From contig QVOM02000073.1 in NCBI GenBank assembly GCA_003586115.2, positions 44,253,469 through 44,317,468 of the forward strand: 64,000 nt of DNA. The letters are read 5' to 3'. Under the pieces are notes generated by a model. That model did no database searches. It saw only the letters and a program-made list of their open reading frames with translations, and was not told where the DNA came from. The translations under genes and the position numbers were made by a program. Below are positions 1 through 10,190 of the stretch, in pieces (the first letter of the stretch is position 1; every line of letters starts with the position of its first letter). This stretch comes from Salvator merianae. Lineage: Eukaryota; Chordata; Lepidosauria; Squamata; Teiidae.

Positions 1-1168
1 CATTTCAATTTTCAGTGGTACTACAAAACAGGAAAAGATCAGAAACCCTTAATACAACTGTGCCATTTTCTTGGAAGGATCACAACTACCACCGAGACAG
101 CCTGACTTTTTGCCAGGGGCCCAGGAAACAGGGAGAGAGGGAGGGTTGGAGCATGCTGGTTGCTGGGTTAGATGTTTCTTCCTAGACTCTGTGCTATGTC
201 TTTGGTCTCTCGGCGTGAGATGAACAGCTCATCCTGCTTTCTTTGCTGGGTCCCAATGCGCCTTAACTAGACCCCTATGCCCTAGCAGTGGTGTGCCATA
301 CCTTCTTCCAGGAGTTGCTGGAGGCAGACTTGCAATCCTGCTTTCCAGGCACATGTTCAACTCCAGAGCTAAGGTCACCTCATAATATCCAAAGCTCTTA
401 CATATAAGAGATAAATGGAGATATATTGTAGCTGAACAGCTGAAGTTTCAAAGCCAAACAAGTAGTTAGTCATCACCAAATCTGGAACAGTCAAGTTTGA
501 TCTAAAAATTGCTGGGGTGGCTAAATACAACTTAAGAAATGGTCGCTCTTCAGGTATACGTTTATACTTTTGTTTGCCAGTTCCCGCTCGGATGCTAGTG
601 CACAGGGCTACATCCTGATCAACTATGCTTCAGTTCTGCCTGTAGCAACCAGAAGCGCAACCAGAAGTGCCACATGCAGATTTACTGATCTTATTTGAAG
701 TCCAAATCATGCGCAAATTGTTCTCCTATTCAACCCAGGATCCCACTGGATCCAAGAGAGATTTTCAGCATGTTTTAGAGCTCAAAGACTGTCAACAAAC
801 CTAAGTGCAGTACTTCTACTTCATCTTGTGTTCAACACTACAATGTCTCTGGCATGGACAGGCTTTTTAGACTTCTACAAGTTTGAATTCGCACCATTAT
901 CACAATCTAAATATGCATATGCAGATAGTCATTTGATGCATCTTATGAGCCCATGACCACCTACCATATACAATTCACTCTACAAAAGTTTAAGGCAAAG
1001 CAGGTGCATTTGTTATTTCTGCTGTCACACTGGCAGCCTCTGGCAGCCAATAAGAAAGTTTTCAAGAGCAATGCATCCAGTTCTCAAATTGGGCAGTCAA
1101 GGATTAACTGGGCAGAAAATCCTGACTTATGGTTTGTATTTCTAAGATTCGCTTTACATTCACGTCTG
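1..1168. other. ARHGAP26 intron 1, no feature recognised
   Basis: This stretch lies downstream of the ARHGAP26 first-exon donor, so it is intronic if the gene call is right. I see ordinary AT-leaning sequence without recognisable coding exons, tandem repeats or transposon ends. Short open frames here have no family resemblance. Confidence 0.5.
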
Positions 1169-1363
1169 TAAAGCTATGTCCACACACCGTAAATAAAAAG
1201 CATCCCTGAGGCAGCTTACAGGTGGCTCACAGGCCAGCCTGCCCCTCCCCCCATGAACATTCTATACTAGAAAAAATGGATTATAGATGGGATGTGAACA
1301 TGAGGACCACACAGTATCATCTTTAAGGTGCCTTTGGGCTGCTTTTTTTTTTTTTTTTTTTTT
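1169..1363 (+). mobile_element. Non-autonomous DNA element (family D), copy 1, with T tract
   Basis: The segment with CCTGCCCCTCCCC, GAACATTCT, a TGGATTA(T/G)AG(A/G)TGG motif, GGACCACACA and AAGGTGCCTTT recurs at 30355-30515 (same strand) and, inverted, at 32630-32800. The reconstructed edge motif across copies is GGCTRTGTYCASACA. This copy runs into an uninterrupted T tract near 1341-1363. The edges look like terminal inverted repeats of a MITE. The superfamily is not settled. Confidence 0.6.
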
Positions 1364-2049
1364 GCTGCTTGAGAACAAAGCCTAGATCTGACCTGTTATA
1401 AATAGAGAAGAAACAACTATACCCAGATAGACAGTTTCAATTTCTCAAACTCACACATCATCTTTCACTTGAACATTTTTGTAACAGATTAAAAGTGGAC
1501 AGTAGACTCTGTTGTTGTTGAGATACCACAGTTGAGAAAGAAAGAATGAGTTCATGACAGTAGATAATTAGAAAGGCACATGGCCATCATTTTGCTTTTT
1601 TAAAGGAGGATGTAGCACAATGTTCCTACTTTTTCACCTAGATCTGCTAAAGAGGAAGCTTCACCAGAAGCAGTATGAGGCAACATTATTATTATTAAAA
1701 AGCAGAACCTTCACACCCCAAACCCCAGTCAGTCAAAAAACTGCCACATTTTAAAACTGCAGTCTAGTTATGTGGTGTGGACAACACATATCAAACCTCT
1801 TGAGGTGGTTAATTTACCACTATCTTATTTCACTGAGATGAATTCCATCTGCTCTGTCTCCAAAGTTTGGACAACACATTATTGAAGAGATAGAATACTA
1901 CAAGTGCTATTTAGGCAAGCAAGCTCCCACAAGAAATATGAAATACAGAAAGTAGTTCAGGAAGCTGGTTGTCCATCCACTGTTCCATTTCCTGGCACAC
2001 TCTTATCCCTCCCAGCTTCTTCCTTCTACCGTATGTTGTAGGTACCACC
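1364..2049. other. Intron 1, no feature recognised
   Basis: Anonymous intronic sequence with a short ATT run near 1687. No exon or transposon signature seen. Confidence 0.45.
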
Positions 2050-2218
2050 AAATTGTGGCTAATTCCTGGTTTGACTGCATGGGCACTTCTGTGCAGCTTT
2101 CTTGGCAGAGATACGGAAGTTGTTTGCCATTGTCTACTTGACGGGAGAAGCTAGAGATCAAACTAGCAATCTTTCACTTTCCAGGCAATTTGTTCTACCA
2201 CTGAGCTACAGCTGCTCC
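2050..2218 (-). mobile_element. tRNA-derived SINE, minus strand
   Basis: Read on the minus strand, the element opens with GGAGCAGCTGTAGCTCAG and TGGTAGA, a clear pol III A-box region. A B-box-like GCTAGTTTGATCTC follows about 45 bases later. The tail contains the TGGCAAAC and CTCTGCCAAGAAA motifs common to vertebrate SINEs that borrow RTE-type 3' ends. It cannot be a functional tRNA gene: the body does not fold as a complete cloverleaf and runs into a SINE tail. Confidence 0.7.
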
Positions 2219-5200
2219 ATATGCATGTTTCCAAAAGAAAAGGCGGCAGGATATTCAAACACAGGATGGAAATTTCTGTTTATCAGACATTAGGTTTGAA
2301 TGGTCAATGTCTATGGCAAGAAACTAAACAATATGTGTCAGTCCATAGCGATCAAGTGAATATCTGGGTCCATGACCCAACAGTTTCAGTGAACTTAGAC
2401 CATCAATGATTAAGTTATAAGTGTTAATAATTTTACAAAGTTATTTATTGTCTCCAAGAGTTGTATATATTCCCATAACATACAGGTAGGAATTTAATGT
2501 TAACTGAGAAATTAAACCCAGCATTTAACAAAGCTGGACAAAGGTAGACACTATACAATCTTTTATCACAAGGTTTTTGTTCTTTTTGCTTTAAATTCCC
2601 AAAGAAGCTTGCAACTCATTTTTATTAACAGCAGGAAGTTCTTTACCAACCAAGATAAAATGAGATTTGTCCAGTTTGCAAATTTCCAGGGAAAACATGT
2701 CCTCCTCAACTTTAGCTTGCAAGTAACAGGAGTAAACTAGGTGATATAGTGATAATTAAAAAGCAACAGAACGTATCACAGACCCTCCCAGACAATCCCC
2801 TGGTTGAGAATGGCATAAAGAATAGAAGCAAAAATGGTAATCAGATCAAAAAGACAACTACAGAAACCCCAAAGTCATAGCTCATATAGTAATTTCAGAG
2901 ATCAATTTCTCATCTCCCTGCACTGCCCAACTCCCAAAGAGCACGTAAGATAACTGCAGAGCTTCCACAACTATTTGGGAGGTACTGAGGCAGACCTCAC
3001 ACCACACCACCTGCTGCCAATTTTGGAACAACCCCCCTAAAAGAAACAAATAAGCAAATAGAACCAATAGTCAATAGTAGTGAACATTTAAACAGACAAG
3101 CAGTAAGGAAAATTAGTACTGAAACTTTGGGTGGGATATGGTACACAACAGGCAGAATAAATTGTGGGAAAAAGGAGCTACTCCTCAGTAGGACAACATA
3201 CTGCATGAAATTTTAAATCTGATGCAAAAGAATCACAAAATCCACTTGCAGAATCTGTTTTAGGTCATCTGCTTCCTTCCTCTTTCAGCTTTTCTGTCTT
3301 TACCTCAAACCCTAATACCTCTGTTCCTTTGCTCTACCACAGTTCAACTCCTTTTGCTATCATAGTCTCTCAGTTTTGCCTAGGTGTTTTCCATTATCTT
3401 GTGACATAGAAATTAAATTCTGGACTTAAGTCAAATCCCTGCTCAGCCATGAAGTCACTAGCTTAAGGCAGCTACTACTCAACCAAATAACCAACATATA
3501 TAATAAAATGGGGAATACGTGCCCTGGGCACTACCTAAGAAAGAAAATACACTTGTATGATGAAGATATCCAGTTTATTCTTGGAAGTAATATTTTTAAA
3601 TCCCCTCTCAATGTCACTACTGTTGGACAGATGCCATTTCAGTAGAGGCCATTTCCACACTTGTGTGGGGTGAAGCAGTCCAGCTGAATTCACTCTGACT
3701 GGATCAGTTCCCAACTAGAACAGTCCAGCAGGCTTTGAACAACACTGTCTACATGCAGCATGTTAATAAGTGGGTATGACCTCTCCTGTATTGCACCAGA
3801 ATGTGGAAGGAGAGGCCCAGAAAGGGTCTAGGCCTTGTACTGTCCCGTTGTAACAGGAAGTGCGGAAAGGCCGGTACTTACTATACTACTACTGAAGTAG
3901 TATTGGGCCTCCACAAATCTGGATGAGAAATGCAACTTGAATTTCAAATCACTACTCATTTAGATGTGTTGTTCATATCACCAACTTCCCAGCACTAGAA
4001 ATCAGAATTGCATTAATTAATGTGGCAGATGCAACAACTGAACGGTGATGCAGTAAGGACACTGGCACACAAATCTTTTTTCCTGTAGGTTCTCTGCTTG
4101 TAACATTTAAAGTGCTTCTGAAATAACTGGTTGCAACAGAAGAGTTTCTACCATTGTGACTAATAAATTACCCAGGAAACCACAGCGCTTCTCTCATTCA
4201 CATGAAAGAAAGGATATAGGAGAAGGATGGCACATCAGCATTTGCAGATACAGGAACTTTGTGTAACTAAAAAAAAAGTGATCAGACTGTTAAAAGAGAA
4301 CTGGCTTTCAAGCAGGGTACAGTACAAACCAAACAGATCATTTTCTTCACTTTGTTTCCTGCTGGATATGCCTTACAGCTGTGGTTTAAGCTACACACAC
4401 AGGATAAATGGCAAAACACAGAGGCAACCAGAAGACCCTTTAGGTACCCAAGTCCTTCCCCACATCTATCTTGGGGATGTGAAGAAGCACTTCCTCAAAA
4501 GGCAGGAAAATGAACTCTGAAGATGTTTCTCTGGCATTTTACAAAATGTCGATGATTAGTACCCATAACTCGGGTGCCTTTCTGTTGCTGGAAATATCTT
4601 GTTGCCATGGTTGACAGGCAAGAAAAAAAAAACCTTTGGAATATGCATTTTAAAACCAGCATGAATATTTAGTTTTTTAAAATCAGCTTAATATAATGAT
4701 ATTCAAATACAGCAGATCTTGTTTTTAATATAGCCATATTAAAAAACACTGCTATTCTTCTCAGAAAAGGATCTTGTTTGAAAAAGAAAGGAGGAGGAAT
4801 TGCACATAAATAGGCCTTTATTGAACCACATTAACTTACCACACCTTTGCTTAATTCTTTCCTCAAGAACACAGTTGACAAATAGGTATCAAAAGTGAAA
4901 CAGGATTGTTTTTTGGCCAGTGATATCGCCGAGTCAATGAACCTTCCTTTGCAATAGGCAGTTTAACTGGTTTTTCCTTTGTAGTTTTCTCGGGGCTTCT
5001 GAAAACAAAAGCTAGGGAAGATTTTCAAAGCTGGAGAACTCGGAGTTCAATCAAACCCAGTTCAATTATGTCTCTCTCTTTGCTTACCTCTCTTGCCTAC
5101 AATAGTGAAGTAGTCCGAGAAGGGTATTGAACCAGCACACCTAAGACAGGCACTCTTCTGGTCCTTAGAAAACAGCTTAATCGTAAAACACAACAGAAAT

Positions 5201-6555
5201 TCTTTACTACTACCAAGACAAAATGTTTCTGATAGAAAGTCAACCCTGTTTCCCAGTCACTGACAACCAACACATAACTCAACCCAAAAGTGGACACATG
5301 CACAGAATTTGACAATAAAGAACAGGTATGAGAAACTTTTGAGAGCTCTGTATAGATGAATATGTGGCAGAAAACAATCAAACATGTTTGATCAGTTACA
5401 GAAAGTTTTAGTTGCACAGATATGGACCCCTTTAACAAATGTCATTCCAAAAGTTAAAACCATAAATGTACTTTCCAAAATAATCTTGGGTTGGATAAGA
5501 TAGGCCAAGAAGGTATAAAGTTTGAAACCATAGCATATTGTTATGAGCTGAGGTAACATCGTCATAACTCAGAGAAAAACACATTTTAGTATGTATGTAT
5601 GTACTACCATCTGTATGGCTCCCTGGAGCAAGATCTTATTATTTGTATTTTTCATTTCCTTTAAAATAATTATTTTTAAAAAATCCAATCCATACCCACT
5701 GAATTCATTTATCATATACTTTAGAGAGTTGTGGGTTAGAGGCACTGTTTAAAAACTCTGCAGATTGGATTTTATCACTATTTGCATGACCATGCACAAA
5801 TCTACACTAGTTGCCAACAGTCAATCACAAAAGTACACCTTGCATTTAATAACAAACACAGCACACAACATGCCAAGTTTTCCATTCATGAAGAAAGAGT
5901 GGAGCTCATGGGCAGAGTAGAGCTAACAAGCAGAGCGAATTGTACACAGAACACTACACAGCTACACCGAAAGTAACAGAATTAGCCACACCTGGATTAT
6001 GAAAGACTATGGTCAAACGTGACCCAGTTTGTTCTTACAGGGCAGCTATCTGTGAATGACATTCTTTACTAACTTTCCTTGACCCAAAGAATCTAATCAA
6101 ACGATGGCAAACAAAAATAACATCTCATGCGGCGGCAGCAGCACCACCAGCATGTCACAGATGCAAGAACGTTTAAGACCTTCACAGATCACAGCTGCCC
6201 TAATTCTTTTACAACCAGAAGCACGCTGCAGAAATGGAGGGACAAAAAGGAAACAAAATGACACTTCAGCATAAAATTCCCGCAGTTCAAGCACAAATGA
6301 AAGCTGAAACCCATACACCATCTTCACATATTACCCAACACAGGCTCACCCTTTCTATTTTTCACCAATCCAGGCAAATGCTCACTCAGAGGAGGCCTCT
6401 TACCTCTAGCGATTTAAAGCACATTGCTGGTAGATGGTTTTTCATTTGCTTTGTCACAAATTGTATATGTCTGAGATAGAATATTGACTTTATTTCAATA
6501 TGCATGCACCCACTTTTAAGGCCTTACAGTAGACATTCTCAAATAAAAGACGAAT
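2219..6555. other. Intron 1, no gene recognised
   Basis: About 4.3 kb of anonymous intron. A 97-residue open frame at 4227-4520 and a 113-residue frame at 5097-5438 (minus) have no recognisable domain and no convincing splice context. A short GTAT run lies near 5590. Old, unrecognised repeats are likely but not demonstrable by eye. Confidence 0.45.
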
Positions 6556-6559
6556 GCAA

Positions 6560-7138
6560 AACCTTCACCTGTTAATTGACTTCCCTTTATGTCCTGCCTC
6601 TATCACTCCAACCTGGAGGCAGCAACCAGGCATTAATTCTAGTAGCCATTGATACAACTATCCCCCATGAATTAGTCTAATCATTTCTTAAAGGTGTCAA
6701 GGCTGGTTGCTGTCACCACCTCTTCTGGAAGTAAATTCCATAGGCCGGTGACCCTCAGGGTGAAAAAAATACTTCTCCTTGTTGGTCCTAACTCTGCTGC
6801 CCATCAACTTCGTAGAGTGCCCCCTGGTCCTAGTATTGTGTGATAGAGAAAATATTTTTGCTCTATCCATTTTTTCCACACAATGCAGGTCACCTCTTAA
6901 ATGCCATCTTTCAAGGCTAAAGGGGCCTAGACATTGCAGTCTGATTTTATAAGGGAAATGTTCCAGTCCCTTGATCATTTCGGTTGCCCTTTTCTGCATT
7001 TTTCCAGTTCCACAATATCCTGTCTGAGGTATGGTGACCAGAACTGTACATAATATTCCAAATGTGGCTATACCATAGATTTAGAAAGAGGCACAGTGAC
7101 ACTTGTCAATTGCAATTAGCAACTAATTCGCTTTTTTC
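6560..7138 (-). mobile_element. CR1/L3-type LINE, 3' part of ORF2 and 3' UTR
   Basis: Minus-strand translation of 6697-6999 gives a C-terminal ORF2 sequence with QKRATEMIKGLEHFPY, RLRG-like LRGDL and SLSHNTRTRGHS motifs, diagnostic of the CR1/L3 group. The 3' UTR follows to about 6560. The same family occurs at 56215-56720 (minus) and 22050-22332 plus 22890-22965 (plus). At 7138 it is broken by an L1 insertion and resumes at 8952. Confidence 0.88.
7122..7138. repeat. Target-site duplication of L1, left copy
   Basis: AACTAATTCGCTTTTTT here matches AACTAATTCACTTTTTT at 8952-8968 with one mismatch. The two copies bracket the L1 segment and lie at the point where the host CR1/L3 LINE is interrupted. 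This is the length expected for L1 target-primed insertion. Confidence 0.8.
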
Positions 7139-8257
7139 TCTCTTTTTTTGCTTTATATTTTTTAATTATATTTCAAACATTTGAAATAAACAAACAGTAA
7201 TCATCAACAGACAAATATAACCATCAAATAGAAACAACAAAAAAGCAGTGAATGCACATAAAAAAGCAGACAGGCGCTAAATATAACAGTATGGCTACAC
7301 AGAATGCGATACTTGATCTGGAATATACAGATGTGAAAAGTACTTAGTAAGTTGAATATTCAAAAAGGATGATAGATTAAAAACTGTTTGGTCAGAGAGC
7401 GAGGTCCAACTGAGCAGCTAGGAAAAGTGGTGACCATTTGTCCATGAGGTTATATGTTGACTCAAATCCTTGCATCTTTGACTATTGGTAAGTGAGGAAA
7501 TCATCCATGACAATGTCCTAAACTCTAAACAGCCAAGATGCATGAGAGAGTTCTGAAGCCTTCTTCCATTTGTGTGCAATCTCAGCCTTTGCCATGGTTA
7601 GCAGAACTTTAACTAAATCCGTATGTTTTTAGCAGTCAGTGAGTGCCCTTAAATATTAACAGTAAAACCAAACCAGGTATTACAGTTATACCTGTTTGCA
7701 AAACTTTTGATAAAGTGTCTTGGACCTGGACCCAAAAGTTCGAAATGAGGGGACACTCCCACCACAAATGCATGTAAATGCCCAGGTTAGGGCAACCATG
7801 CCAACACCTAGGGGGAATGCTCCGAACTATAAAATGAAGCAAAATAGGAGTACAATACCACCGTTATACCACTTTTAGTGACAACTCCCTGTCCCTAAAG
7901 GAAGACAATACTTGAGACCATTCCTCCTCCAGAAAGGCAAGATGTAAGTCATCCTCCCAAACTGATTTGAATCATAGACCCACATTTCCCTGAGCGGAAA
8001 TAAGAATATCATACTTTCTAGATAATAGACCCCTAGCATGCCTCGGGTAGCTATCCAAAAGAATTTCAAATTGGCTAAGTGGCCAGGTCCCCAGATCTTG
8101 AGAGCGTAGATATTTCACAAAACCCTAGATAGCTACAGGAGTAAGCCACTGGGACCTAGGGCATCCAATCAAAATTCTGAGACAGAACTATAGCCAGCTT
8201 CCTTAAGGCAGGACCACTGTGAGGAGGTAATAGTCTGAGAGCACCCTGGATAGCAGA

Positions 8258-8275
8258 ACAAAGGGGGGGGGGGGC
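8258..8275. repeat. G homopolymer run
   Basis: A run of about a dozen G follows AAA inside the L1 fragment. This is a local expansion prone to length variation. Confidence 0.8.
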
Positions 8276-8404
8276 AGCCAGCCCTGCCAGAACCTACAAG
8301 CAAGCAATGTACATTTGTGCAAGGGGTTTTGTGTCGATTTGAGAGTAGGGCTGATGTGAGACACCAGCCAAGAACGAATATCTGTGATGAGATGGATCAA
8401 AGGC

Positions 8405-8600
8405 ACGGGGTGGCACAGAAGGCTAAGGCACTGATCTTTCAATAGGAGGAACAGAGTTCAAGGCCCCTGTCTGCCGTGTGGAGGGGATGAGCGCCCTCTA
8501 CTGGCCTCTAGCTCTGAATCCTGCATGGAGCAGGGGGTTGGACTCAATGACCCTGGAGGTCCCTTCCAACTCTATGATTCTATGATAACCCTATGATAAC
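8405..8600 (+). mobile_element. tRNA-headed SINE with CR1-type tail
   Basis: The head GGTGGCACAGAAGGCTAAGG and B-box-like GAGTTCAAGGCCCC are followed by a body with GGGGATGAGCGCCCTCTACT. The 3' end has GGGGGTTGGACTCAATGACC, GGTCCCTTCCAACTC and repeated ATTCTATGAT, which is the CR1 3' terminus. The head and body match the SINE at 45490-45783 (minus), but that copy ends in an AAG/CTT tail. The element interrupts the L1 reading between 8600 and 8404. Confidence 0.8.
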
Positions 8601-8951
8601 CTTCCAGTGTAACCCATTCAGAGAGCTCCAGGGATAACGCTCACAGTAGCTGATGCAATTGGCATGCATCAAAGTAATGGGTGAGTGAGGGGTAGCCCCA
8701 ACCCCCACACTGGGAAGATTGGAACAGAAGTGTTTTAGGCAAACATAAATTTGGCTATTTGGCCAAATAGCATGTTGCTTCAGGGAGATAGTATGGGCAA
8801 TGTTCTAACCAAGTAAAGCAGACAGGGCAAGATTTTCATCTTGACTGCTGCTATTCAGCCAGGTACTGTTAAAGACTTCTTTTTCCAGGGTACCAGTGTC
8901 CGATTGAGTTGGGCCCATAGCGACCCGTAATGAAGCTGTAAAGCTTTATTT

Positions 8952-9207
8952 AAACTAATTCACTTTTTTCACTGCTGCTGTTCACTAGGTCAATCCACCG
9001 GAGCCCCAAGGTCCCTTTCTGTCACAGAAAGCTTAGATCCTATCAGTTTATAGGTGTAACTCAAATTCTTTGCCCCAATGTGCATCACTTTGTACTAAGC
9101 TACGAAGCACATTTGCATTTGCCACTTCCTTGTGCACTCACCCAATATCAGGATGTCCTTCCTCATAATCTCTTTCAGTGTTTACTACCCTGAATAATTT
9201 ACTGTCA
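8952..9207 (-). mobile_element. CR1/L3-type LINE, continuation after the L1 insertion
   Basis: This resumes the minus-strand CR1/L3 element interrupted at 7138. Motifs such as GGTCCCTTTCTGTCACAGAA, GCCCCAATGTGCATCACTTT and CCCTGAATAATTTACTGTC are typical of the reverse complement of this family. At 9208 it is broken again by a younger CR1 end. Confidence 0.8.
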
Positions 9208-9467
9208 TTAATCATAGAATCATAGAATCATAGAGTTGAAAGGGACCTCCAGGGTCATCAAGTCCAACCCCCTGCTCAATGCAGGATTCACTAAAGCATC
9301 CCAGACAGATGCTGTCCAGCCTTTCCTTGAAGACCTCCAGTGAAGGAGAGCCCACCACCTCCTGTGGTAACCTGCTCCAGTGACTGATTGCCCTTACGGT
9401 CAGAAAGTTTTTCCTAATATCTAGCCTGCAAACTTTGTTATCTCAACACTTACCCCTACTTCTAGAT
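9208..9467 (-). mobile_element. CR1 LINE 3' end, minus strand
   Basis: It begins with three copies of ATCATAGA, the CR1 terminal octamer in reverse complement. GTTGAAAGGGACCTCCAGGG, CAAGTCCAACCCCCTGCTCA, TTCCTTGAAGACCTCCAGTG and CAGAAAGTTTTTCCTAATAT follow. It is a 5'-truncated CR1 3' UTR with the last ORF2 codons, inserted into the older CR1/L3 copy. No target duplication is evident, as usual for CR1. Confidence 0.88.
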
Positions 9468-9895
9468 TTAATAGTACTCTCTGTTTCCTGTCCTTTAGCC
9501 ATTTACCAATCCAAGACAGGACCTGTCCTCTTATTCCATGACTGATGAGTTTATTCAGGAGTCTTTACTGAGGAACTTTGTCAAAAGCCTTCTGAAAGTC
9601 AAGATAGAAAATGGCAACAGGGTCACCTTTATTCACGTGTTTATTAATGCTGTCAAAGAATTTGAACAAATCTGTAAGGCATGGTTTACCTTTGCAGAAT
9701 CCATCTAGATTTTTTTCATCAATGCTTGCTCCACTATGTGTGTAGTAATTTTGTCCTTAATTATGATTTCCATCACTTTACCGGGAAATGATGTTAAGTT
9801 GTCTGGTCTGTAATTTCCTGGATCCTTTTTTAAAGATTGGTGTTATGTTTGCTACGTTCCAGTCTTCTGAAATAACCATTTTTTATTTTTTCCCT
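9468..9895 (-). mobile_element. CR1/L3-type LINE, reverse transcriptase region
   Basis: Minus-strand frames read GNYRPDNLTSFPGKVMEIII and later pieces of the LxFxKAFDxV region, the N-terminal fingers and palm of a CR1/L3 reverse transcriptase. Stops and frameshifts make it a pseudogene. It is the 5'-ward continuation of the element seen at 6560-7138 and 8952-9207. Confidence 0.85.
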
Positions 9896-10020
9896 GCTAA
9901 GTGACAGTTGTTACTACTTTAACCTCAATGAAATATTTTAACCTAAATGAAATAACCTCAAGTGAAATATTTTTTCACTAGGAAAGCATAAAGGCATTCA
10001 GATAGCAGCTTAAGAGTCAG
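9896..10020. other. AT-rich junction with short direct repeats
   Basis: AACCTCAATGAAATATTTT, AACCTAAATGAAATAACCTC and AAGTGAAATATTTTTTC form a small degenerate tandem array at the 5' edge of the LINE nest. Confidence 0.5.
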
Positions 10021-10024
10021 AAGG

Positions 10025-10190
10025 TACAAATCATACTCAGCAAAAAAAGAAGCATCTTGGACCAGCCACTGCCATTCAGTCTATCCTGCCTCACAGGGTT
10101 GTTGATAGATAAAAGGGAAGTGGGCAGAATAATGTGTACCACCTTGAGCCAATCAGAAGTAAGTGGAATATAAATGCCATAAGCAAACAA
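10025..10190 (+). mobile_element. SINE/LINE 3' tail fragment
   Basis: The motifs CTGCCTCACAGGGTTGTTG, TGTACCACCTTGAGCC and GGAATATAAATGCCATAA are the common 3' portion of squamate SINE/L2-type repeats. The 5' head is lost. Confidence 0.6.

Larger units (their letters stand above)
7139..8951 (-). mobile_element. L1 LINE, 5'-truncated, minus strand, inserted in a CR1/L3 LINE
   Basis: Read right to left, 8950-8600 gives RIAAVKMKILPCLLYLVRTLP and then GLGLP and YFDACQLHQLL, the conserved post-RT region of L1 ORF2. At 7636-7842 the frame gives IPPRCWHGCPNLGIYMHLWWECP, the L1 C-terminal cysteine/tryptophan motif. The 3' UTR ends at a T-rich stretch (poly-A on the minus strand) near 7139. Frames are broken by stops and shifts, and by a SINE at 8405-8600. 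The flanking 17-bp duplications date it as younger than the CR1/L3 host. Confidence 0.85.

Noticed and set aside
2150..2218. tRNA gene on the minus strand
   Set aside because: A- and B-box motifs are present but the sequence continues into a SINE body, and the cloverleaf is incomplete.
4806..4822. Shared AATAGGCCTTTATTG motif with 51929 as a repeat family
   Set aside because: Similarity does not extend beyond about 15 bases. Chance or a generic tail motif is as likely.
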